DNA of 64,000 nucleotides from Tragulus kanchil (lineage: Eukaryota; Chordata; Mammalia; Artiodactyla; Tragulidae): contig JAIOJX010000032.1 in assembly GCA_022376925.1 (NCBI GenBank), forward strand, positions 116,537,979 through 116,601,978. Reading direction: 5' to 3'. The notes under the pieces were generated by a model. It did no database searches. It saw only the letters and a list, made by a program, of their open reading frames with translations, and was not told where the DNA came from. Positions within the stretch are counted from its first letter, which is position 1; each line of letters starts with the position of its first letter. Shown here piece after piece: positions 57,961 through 64,000 of the stretch. A program made the position numbers and the translations under genes.

Positions 57961-60068
57961 GGTCACGTCTGGAGTTGCCATGGCCGCCACTACCCACCTA
58001 TCTGTCTTCCCACCGTTCTGCCTCAGACCAGCCTTCATGGCTTCCCGAATGCCTGGGTTGCCGGTCTCTGCCCACCTGCACCCTGGCTACATTCATATGG
58101 AGCTCCGAGACAGGACCCTGTGTGACTCGTCTGCCCGGTGCAGTCTGCAGAGCTGGGACCTGGCTGGTGACAGAAGGCCTGGCCTGACTAGACACCCCCA
58201 ACTCCCCCAGGCTGGTGGTTGCTCTGGTCGTTCCCCTTTCCTAGTCTAAGGACCTGGCAAGGGCAGGCTGGGAGCGGGCTGGAAGGAGCTGGTCCTTGAC
58301 AGATGCAGGGCCTTCTGACCCCACCCTGACCTTACCGCCCCCCACACCTGATTCTGCATCGATGGACAGCCCTTCTGCATCACAGCATCGATCCCGCGAG
58401 GGCTGTGGCAGCTGAGGCCCCGGGTGAGGCGTAGGAGCATCTTTGGGAAGGGGCGGGGTGAAGAGGCCGGTGAAGGGAGTCCTGGCCCGTGACCATGACA
58501 CTGAGGCTCTAGGAGTACCTGTGCCTGCAGCTACCCATGTCTGGGACAGTTTTCACCATGGAGTTTCTCACAGGCATCAATATGGAGGAAACTGCTGTGA
58601 CACAGTCTGGCTGGCACAGACGTCTTTAATCTGAGATACAGCCAGAGTCAGGGCTGAAGCCTGCCTGGGCGGGAGAGGCAGAGCTTGGACCGAGCTCCAC
58701 GGGCATGTCTGGCAGCCGGCTGCTGGCGAGGGCATTAGAGGACCCAGAGCTGGTCCCTCCCCGCCGGCTGGGGCCGCACGGGACCAGGTGCCCAGGCAAC
58801 TGCTGCTGGAGCACGTGAGCCAGGGGCCCCGGCCGGAAGTGTCGAGGCCTGTGCCTTGTCACCAGTGATTATAGCCTGAGCCACGTCTCCCACACACACG
58901 CAAGTGCCGGCAAAGTCACCCTGGCCGTGGGCGTGATGAATGGCCGCACAGTAATGAAATGGAGACATCAAGGCGGGTGGCGGGAAGACGGGGCGGCAGC
59001 TGAGCAGGGTGCGTGTCCGCCCATAAACCACGGGGATGGGTCACGTCTGGAGTTGCCATGGCCGCCACTACCCACCTATCTGTCTTCCCACCGTTCTGCC
59101 TCAGACCAGCCTTCATGGCTTCCCGAATGCCTGGGTTGCCGGTCTCTGCCCACCTGCACCCTGGCTACATTCATATGGAGCTCCGAGACAGGACCCTGTG
59201 TGACTCGTCTGCCCGGTGCAGTCTGCAGAGCTGGGACCTGGCTGGTGACAGAAGGCCTGGCCTGACTAGACACCCCCAACTCCCCCAGGCTGGTGGTTGC
59301 TCTGGTCGTTCCCCTTTCCTAGTCTAAGGACCTGGCAAGGGCAGGCTGGGAGCGGGCTGGAAGGAGCTGGTCCTTGACAGATGCAGGGCCTTCTGACCCC
59401 ACCCTGACCTTACCGCCCCCCACACCTGATTCTGCATCGATGGACAGCCCTTCTGCATCACAGCATCGATCCCGCGAGGGCTGTGGCAGCTGAGGCCCCG
59501 GGTGAGGCGTAGGAGCATCTTTGGGAAGGGGCGGGGTGAAGAGGCCGGTGAAGGGAGTCCTGGCCCGTGACCATGACACTGAGGCTCTAGGAGTACCTGT
59601 GCCTGCAGCTACCCATGTCTGGGACAGTTTTCACCATGGAGTTTCTCACAGGCATCAATATGGAGGAAACTGCTGTGACACAGTCTGGCTGGCACAGACG
59701 TCTTTAATCTGAGATACAGCCAGAGTCAGGGCTGAAGCCTGCCTGGGCGGGAGAGGCAGAGCTTGGACCGAGCTCCACGGGCATGTCTGGCAGCCGGCTG
59801 CTGGCGAGGGCATTAGAGGACCCAGAGCTGGTCCCTCCCCGCCGGCTGGGGCCGCACGGGACCAGGTGCCCAGGCAACTGCTGCTGGAGCACGTGAGCCA
59901 GGGGCCCCGGCCGGAAGTGTCGAGGCCTGTGCCTTGTCACCAGTGATTATAGCCTGAGCCACGTCTCCCACACACACGCAAGTGCCGGCAAAGTCACCCT
60001 GGCCGTGGGCGTGATGAATGGCCGCACAGTAATGAAATGGAGACATCAAGGCGGGTGGCGGGAAGACG
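57908..60068. repeat. Tandem duplication 18 (about 1.08 kb x2)
   Basis: Copy A is 57908-58986 and copy B 58987-60068, with gacggggcggcagctgagca at both starts. One base is missing at the left of B (tccggccc versus tccgccc). The right end of B continues into unique intron about 375 bases before the ERI3 terminal exon. Confidence 0.95.
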
Positions 60069-60443
60069 GAGTGTGGCGGGCGGGCCGTCCCCACGCGGCG
60101 GCAACAAGAAGGATCGCCCAGCGGCCGGGGGCCGTCAAGGGAGAAATTACACATTTACTCTGCCTTTTTCTTACTGCGACGGCGCCCATACATCACCAAC
60201 TGGGGCCGGGGCGGGACACACCGGCCAATTTCCAGCATGAATTATGGGACTGAGAAGCAGAGACCAGGCTTCCTGCCGGCCCAACCTGAAGCTGGAGATG
60301 CTGCCACCTGGGGACAGGACCCCTGGTTTAAGTCTTTGGCTCCTGAATCCAGTCCTGCTTCCCATGACGCCCGTTTAGGAGCACCTGTGGGCCCACAGGG
60401 GAAGGGTCTGGGGCCCACCTAACTGTCTTCTCCCTCTTTCTAG
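60069..60443 (+). other. ERI3: Last part of ERI3 intron, possible conserved element
   Basis: This is CpG-rich sequence with gggagaaattacacatttac and ttcttactgcgacggcgccc, then the pyrimidine tract and acceptor of the terminal exon (cttctccctctttctag). No repeat was seen. Confidence 0.4.
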
Positions 60444-60526
60444 ACGACTGCAAGAACATTGCCAACATCATGAAGACGCTCGCGTACCGAGGCTTCATCT
60501 TCAAGCAGACGTCAAAGCCATTCTGA
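60444..60526 (+). CDS. ERI3: ERI3 terminal coding exon
   Basis: After the acceptor tttctag, the first two bases complete a GAC (Asp) codon begun by the G at the end of the penultimate exon. The frame then reads DCKNIANIMKTLAYRG and ends with KPF and TGA at 60524-60526. The DDCKN stretch holds the final catalytic aspartate of the DEDDh core, so the histidine and this aspartate are separated by the last intron. Sequence and length match the ERI3 C-terminus as I know it. No frameshift or stop disrupts it. Confidence 0.95.
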
Positions 60527-60968
60527 CTGGCCGAGAATGGGATGGGGCAGGACAGGGTAGCTGCTTGGCCCAGCCCAGAACCTTCCTCTCCCTCGCCAGA
60601 GGGGCAAAGGGAGAGTGGCACAGCTCTGCATCCAGAGTGTCCCCCAGCCTGCCCCACGGGCTTGTGCCCTGGGTAAGGGCCACCTGGCCCCTCTGGAACA
60701 GACACTTTGTGCCCCATCCTCACCTCTCAGTCTCAGCCCAGTCTCAGTCCCTCCCACTGTGGGCCTGGGCTGGGGGACCTCCTCCTCACCGCCTCCTCCC
60801 AGTACACAGGCTTCTGCTGGGGCCACCAAACCCCCCTGTGCCCCCTCCCACCTGTAGTGCATGGTGTGTGGTGCCCCAGGGCTCCAGGACAGATCAGGCC
60901 CCACCTTGTGTCTACCCCATCCCCGCTGTGAACGTGCCACTGAATAAAGTCGGGGGAACGAGGCCCTG
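60527..60968 (+). other. ERI3: ERI3 3' untranslated region
   Basis: The 3'UTR follows the ERI3 stop codon and runs about 440 bp to roughly 20 bases past the AATAAA at 60943. It is GC-rich with C-rich runs. The 3' limit is inferred from the usual distance between signal and cleavage site. Confidence 0.75.
60943..60948 (+). terminator. ERI3: ERI3 polyadenylation signal AATAAA
   Basis: A canonical AATAAA hexamer lies 417 bases after the stop codon, and a GT-containing stretch (tacgtgtgcgtgg) follows about 20 bases later as a possible downstream element. It is the only canonical hexamer on the + strand in the UTR. Confidence 0.8.
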
Positions 60969-61317
60969 GGTACGTGTGCGTGGACCAAGGGGAGCCCGGC
61001 CCGATGCTGTCTGGATGTGTGGGGGTCAGAGCATGCTCCAGGCCGCCAGTGGGCCAGCCCGAGTGAAGCCCCTGAGGCCTCTGAACGGCGGTGGGGCTGC
61101 CTGAGCGTGGGCTCTGCTGGAAGCAGCTGGCGTGCACGGTCACCACGGTGTGAGACCCAGCCTGCGGAGGAGGACGGGGGCTCTGGACACAGGCGGGGTG
61201 GGGCTGCTCCGCGGTGAAAGGGCTGCCCGGGCCTCCGGGCAGGCAAGCCCCAGCGTCACCCCTCCCGGCCACCCTCCCAGCCAGGGGCCTCAGAAGTGGT
61301 GAGAAGGAGGAGGCGGC
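60969..61317. other. Intergenic spacer between converging ERI3 and DMAP1 3' ends
   Basis: About 350 GC-rich bases separate the two predicted cleavage sites. I see no repeat or RNA gene. The open frames on either strand have no recognisable protein and look like GC-driven chance frames. Confidence 0.6.
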
Positions 61318-61374
61318 AGCCAGTCCAACTCAGCAGCTCTATTTACAAAGCAGCGCCCCACACCCGGTGGCCTC
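61318..61374 (-). other. DMAP1: DMAP1 3'UTR (short)
   Basis: Only about 57 bases separate the stop codon from the predicted cleavage site. The end is estimated as about 20 bases past the variant hexamer AATAGA at 61343-61338. No AATAAA occurs on this strand before the ERI3 3' end is reached. Confidence 0.6.
61338..61343 (-). terminator. DMAP1: DMAP1 variant polyadenylation signal AATAGA
   Basis: Read on the - strand, the bases following the stop contain tgtaaatagagct. AATAGA is a known but weak variant of the poly(A) hexamer and is the best candidate here, because no canonical signal is present. Confidence 0.55.
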
Positions 61375-61434
61375 TCACGGCTTCTTGGCTTTCTTCACAG
61401 AAGAGGAGCTGGAGGCCGATTCCCGCCGCTTCCT
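61375..61434 (-). CDS. DMAP1: DMAP1 terminal coding exon
   Basis: The 60-bp exon encodes 19 residues and a stop: RKRRESASSSSSVKKAKKP, with TGA at 61377-61375. The acceptor on the - strand is cctcag. The tail is a serine run flanked by basic clusters and looks like a bipartite nuclear-localisation signal. It matches the known DMAP1 C-terminus. Confidence 0.95.
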   Translation of the reverse strand, partial: RKRRESASSSSSVKKAKKP

Positions 61435-61649
61435 CTGAGGAGACACAAGGTGCTGAGGTCAATGGCTGGACTCAAGCTTGGTGCAAGTGTTTCATGCTCT
61501 GAGTCAGAAAGGAGATGCCCGCTGGGCACCCACTCATTCTCAGAACCCCTCAGAGCGAAAACTCCTGAGGAGGTGGGGCCCGTGCGTGCAGGTGCGCGTG
61601 CTCCCTACCGGAGCCTGTTCATACTCTCCCGGTCTGTCCAGCCGCTTAC

Positions 61650-61945
61650 CGAGTTGGGCGTGAGGGGTGCGCCCACCACATCGATGATGGTGTCCTTACT
61701 GGGGTCAGAGCCGAGACTGGGTTCCGACATGGCTGGCTCGGCCGGGCCAGGGGCTGGGCCTGATGCCGGCGTGGCGGGGCCCCCCAGCACGCCGGCCCGG
61801 GCCAGCGCCTCGTGCCGGTGCCGCAGCATCTGCAGCTCATACTCGCAGTTGGCACAGGCCTGCTTGAGTTCGTAGAGCAGCACCAGGTCACTCCGCAGCT
61901 CGTTGAACATGTGCACCAGCTCCTCGGTGGGCGTTGGGCTCAGCT
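61650..61945 (-). CDS. DMAP1: DMAP1 coding exon, C-terminal helical and linker region
   Basis: The 296-bp exon completes the split glutamate codon and then encodes 98 residues, from LSPTPTEELVHMFNELR to GAPLTPNS. Its acceptor is cccgcag and its donor gtaagc. A helical half (LVLLYELKQACANCEYELQ) is followed by a proline/alanine/glycine-rich linker and the conserved DTIIDVVG motif. The linker differs from the human sequence as I recall it at several places, including one apparent extra residue (SDPSKD). Confidence 0.95.
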
Positions 61946-62070
61946 CTGCGGGCAGGCAGAAGACAGTGGTTGGGGCTCGGCAGCAGGAACTGCCCCGCCC
62001 CGCCTGGCCTTCACCCACGGCCTCGGGGAAGAGGGTGTTTACTTCCAGAGGGGCCCAGCCCCACACTCAC

Positions 62071-62143
62071 CCACACCCAGCTCCAACAGCATCTGTTCCA
62101 GGGCTTTGATCTTCTTCTGTCCCACAGAGCTGGGCAGCTTCAT
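62071..62143 (-). CDS. DMAP1: DMAP1 coding exon, helical segment
   Basis: The 73-bp exon starts MKLPSSVGQKKIKALEQ and ends LELGV plus one base, so it passes from phase 0 to phase 1. Its acceptor is attgcag and its donor gtgagt. The split codon completes to glutamate in the next exon. The internal methionine is not a start site. Confidence 0.93.
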
Positions 62144-62419
62144 CTGCAATGACCCAGGCAGCTCAGGCCTCTCTCACAAGTGTTTTAGGATGATGGGGAC
62201 GAAAGGGGTGGGGGAGCTGGAAGAGATGTTAACCCCTAGAAGCAGCTCTGGGTCATGGAAGCAAACAGCCAGTGAGTGGAACAGGGTGGAGGCTGTGAGC
62301 TCAGCCTGGCCTCCCGAGATCCTGGGGTGTCCACCTCCACCGGCTCCAGCTCTCGGGCCTGCAGCATTTGGGCCGCAGAGCCCAGGGCCCAGACACAGTG
62401 GAGGAGGCGACTCACGTAC

Positions 62420-62491
62420 CCGCTGGCTCCGCAGCGTGACACCCGCAGACTTGAAGTCGGGGAACTTGATGCCCGCTGTCTCAGGAACGGC
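62420..62491 (-). CDS. DMAP1: DMAP1 coding exon, conserved short segment
   Basis: This 72-bp, 24-codon exon is in phase 0, from AVPETAGIKFPDF to VTLRSQR. Its acceptor is ctcccag and its donor gtacgt. It is part of the DMAP1-specific region shared with yeast Swc4. The reading frame is intact and joins cleanly to both neighbours. Confidence 0.93.
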
Positions 62492-62603
62492 CTGGGAGGA
62501 TATGGGGAGCCGAATGTCAAGGGGAGAGGGCCCAGTGTTGGTCCCAGCCCCTCCGCATGCGCTCAGAGCCCCCGCCCTGTGTGGGCTGGCTCAGTCTCCA
62601 CAC

Positions 62604-62789
62604 CGGCTTCTCGGCCTCCTTTTTCTGGGGGAGCTTCTTCTTGGGGGCCTTGCGTTCGGTGCGCCGCTGCTCAGCAGTGGTGTCTGCTGCTGTTATCAGC
62701 TTCTGCAGGTCCTGGCTGCGCTTCTCCCGCTCCTTCTTGCGGGCCTCGATCTTGCGCAGCTCCTGCAGCAGGTACTCCTCCTCCGCCAC
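62604..62789 (-). CDS. DMAP1: DMAP1 coding exon, charged coiled-coil region
   Basis: The exon has 186 bp and 62 codons in phase 0. It starts VAEEEYLLQELRKIE and ends with the lysine-rich KKKLPQKKEAEKP. Its acceptor is ttcccag and its donor gtgtgg. The sequence is almost entirely charged and helical, as expected for a coiled coil followed by a basic nuclear-localisation-like patch. It corresponds to approximately residues 240-301 of the human protein. Confidence 0.95.
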
Positions 62790-62982
62790 CTGGGAAGCAG
62801 AGACGCCGAGTGCTGTGTGCGGGTCACGGGGCAGCGCGGGGAGACAGGAAGACGGTGGGGTTCCGGGCTGTCTGCGAGGGACCCTGAGCAGCAGGGGATC
62901 GTAAAGGAGGTGAGGGCGTGGAGGGTGGAGGCAGTGGTCAGGGGTCTCAGGGCCCGGAGGAGAGTCTGGGACCGGGGCTGAC

Positions 62983-63150
62983 CTGCTCCGGGGTCCGGTT
63001 ATACAGACGTTCCAGCTGTTCCTTCCGCCGTCGCTCGTGCCCAGCGTCAAATACTGGTATCTTGAGGTCCGTGCCTGGTACGGCCCGCACGTTGGCAAGC
63101 TTGGCACAGATGTGGTAGTACCGCTCTTTCAAGTCCTCAACAGAACGCTT
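62983..63150 (-). CDS. DMAP1: DMAP1 coding exon, end of SANT-like region
   Basis: The exon has 168 bp and 56 codons in phase 0, from KRSVEDLKERYYHIC to RLYNRTPEQ. It has the acceptor cctcag and the donor gtcagc. The VEDLKERYYHIC segment is the third helix of the SANT-like fold. The arginine/lysine-rich GHERRRKEQLERL segment starts the basic helical stretch that continues in the next exon. The intron between this exon and 63266 is 115 bp. Confidence 0.95.
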
Positions 63151-63265
63151 CTGAGGACGGACATGGTGGTGGGGGAGGCAAAGGCTCAGAAGCATGAGGC
63201 ATGAAGGGGGTGGCCTGCTAGGCCTGAGGGTTGGGCACATGTGCAAACGCACGGCACCAGCTCAC

Positions 63266-63424
63266 CTTGAACTGCTGGTGGTCATACCGGTCATGGATGA
63301 CGACAAAACGGAGGTCAAAGCGGCGGCTGAGGTCAAAGAGGTGGTCGGTTTCTGCCTTTGTCCATGCGTCGTCGTGCAGGTAGAGCTGGTACTCCTGCTC
63401 TGAGTACACGGGCACCTGCACGGT
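63266..63424 (-). CDS. DMAP1: DMAP1 coding exon, SANT-like region
   Basis: This 159-bp, 53-codon exon is phase 0 at both ends, starting TVQVPVYSEQ and ending YDHQQFK. On the - strand it has the acceptor ctgtag and the donor gtgagc. It covers approximately residues 131-183 of the human protein, the SANT/Myb-like region, with the conserved DDAWTKAETDHLFDL helix and its exposed tryptophan and acidic residues. SANT domains in chromatin complexes bind histone tails or partner subunits. Confidence 0.95.
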
Positions 63425-64000
63425 CTACAGGCGTGGGGGAAGGGGCACGCCCACGTCACAGCCGTCCTGCAGGCTCTAGCCCCACGACCACAGTCCCTCC
63501 TGGCTACTGCCAATCCCTGCGCTGGACAAAAGCAAATCCTCTGTCTGGGACCCTGCTCAGGACACCTGGAGATGATGTTTCCAGAGCAAGGAAACTGTCT
63601 GCTTGACCAGACTGTCGCCTGCCTCTGGATCCACTCCAGGACCAACTGCACCAAGCCTTAAGCTCCAGAGCCTTGGTAACAGAACCCATGCTCCCAACCC
63701 CATGGTTAAGGTTAGGGGCCTGCAGGTAAGTGCGTCTGTGGAGCCCAAGGGACAACTTTGGAGTAGGGCTAAGTTCCAAAGGTCCAGGAGCCCCTAGGCA
63801 GGGAACACTTGTCTGAAGCACTCCTGCCACCCAGTGGTGACAAGGAGACATACAGCTCCCCGAGCTGGCCGAGGTCACCTCTCAAGAGAAAAGGCATCTG
63901 CATCCTACTCCCAACACAGACCCCATCCCAACCCCCACTTCCCGTCCCCCGGACCTCCCTCAGAGGCAAAAGGCAGACTGGCTGAGTCTCTCAGTCAGGC
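63425..64000 (-). other. DMAP1: DMAP1 intron (5' end outside window)
   Basis: No DMAP1 exon is visible in these 576 bases on the - strand. They are taken as intron, with the next upstream exon beyond the window. No repeat was recognised. Confidence 0.6.

Larger units (their letters stand above)
1..60968 (+). other. ERI3: ERI3 gene, 3' part (introns, penultimate and terminal exons)
   Basis: The span is assigned to ERI3 because its last two coding exons lie on the + strand in the right order and phase, and the DMAP1 3' end follows directly, as in the human 1p34 neighbourhood. ERI3 encodes a 3'-5' exoribonuclease of the DEDDh family (ERI-1/3'hExo relatives). Only about the last 60 codons are present. 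The earlier exons, with the first catalytic acidic residues, are not visible and must lie upstream of base 1. Bases 1-23122 are therefore inferred to be intron. The last intron measures 37.2 kb as assembled, but it contains about 12 duplicated units and may really be near 24 kb. No promoter or CpG-island start was seen. Confidence 0.85.
61318..63424 (-). other. DMAP1: DMAP1 gene, 3' part (last seven coding exons)
   Basis: Seven exons on the - strand join in frame into the C-terminal 337 or so residues of DMAP1 (DNMT1-associated protein 1; about 467 residues in human). Roughly the first 130 residues lie beyond base 64000. DMAP1 is a nuclear subunit of the TIP60/NuA4 acetyltransferase and SRCAP remodelling complexes, the relative of yeast Swc4/Eaf2, and was named for binding DNMT1. 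All six introns inside the window are short and GT-AG. The gene shows none of the tandem duplications that fill the preceding 60 kb. Confidence 0.95.

Noticed and set aside
57599..58249. A 216-codon + strand frame
   Set aside because: It spans the junction of tandem copies, and in the other copy (56500-57003) the frame diverges. It has proline-rich chance composition.
60512..61272. Frames of 244 and 179 codons on the - strand
   Set aside because: They are antisense to the ERI3 3'UTR and the spacer in GC-rich DNA, overlapping each other in different frames, with no recognisable domain.
61812..62981. A 389-codon + strand open frame, the longest in the window
   Set aside because: It is antisense to four DMAP1 exons and their introns. 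Its sequence is the mirror of conserved DMAP1 coding DNA plus GC-rich intron and resembles no known protein.

Overview
This is mammalian, specifically ruminant (probably bovid), nuclear DNA. Two signals fix the lineage: ruminant-type retroposons (Bov-tA/Bov-A SINEs, a BovB LINE 3' fragment, CHR-type tRNA-derived SINEs, L1 ends) and exons of two genes that neighbour each other on human 1p34. The + strand carries the 3' part of ERI3 (a DEDDh 3'-5' exoribonuclease): its penultimate exon at 23123-23222, a second identical copy of that exon at 24262-24361, and the terminal exon at 60444-60526 with its 3'UTR to about 60968. The - strand carries the last seven coding exons of DMAP1 (a SANT-domain subunit of the TIP60/NuA4 and SRCAP chromatin complexes) between 63424 and 61375. 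The two genes converge tail to tail, about 350 bp apart. Neither promoter is in the window, and the other exons of both genes lie outside it.

Layout: 1-23122 is intronic sequence of ERI3 (by inference from its exon order), 23223-60443 is the last ERI3 intron, 60444-60968 is the terminal exon, and 61320-64000 is DMAP1. The introns hold old repeats (MIR, L2, an unassigned ancient family), younger ruminant retroposons with recognisable target-site duplications, and about a dozen AT-rich, TAAT-rich blocks that look like conserved non-coding elements. I could only judge the latter by composition.

The dominant feature is a series of 18 direct tandem duplications, each of roughly 1.07-1.2 kb, spread over the first 60 kb. 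They are nearly identical except for small indels, mostly beside the junctions between copies. Several run into each other, so some segments occur three times. Together they add about 20 kb. They disregard feature boundaries: they double an exon, SINEs with their target sites, a CA microsatellite and putative enhancers alike. The constant unit length and junction-clustered indels point to unmerged overlapping pieces in the assembly rather than biology. The last ERI3 intron (37.2 kb here) would then really be about 24 kb. I found no new coding system. Most long open frames are chance frames in GC-rich DNA, repeat-derived frames, or antisense shadows of DMAP1.
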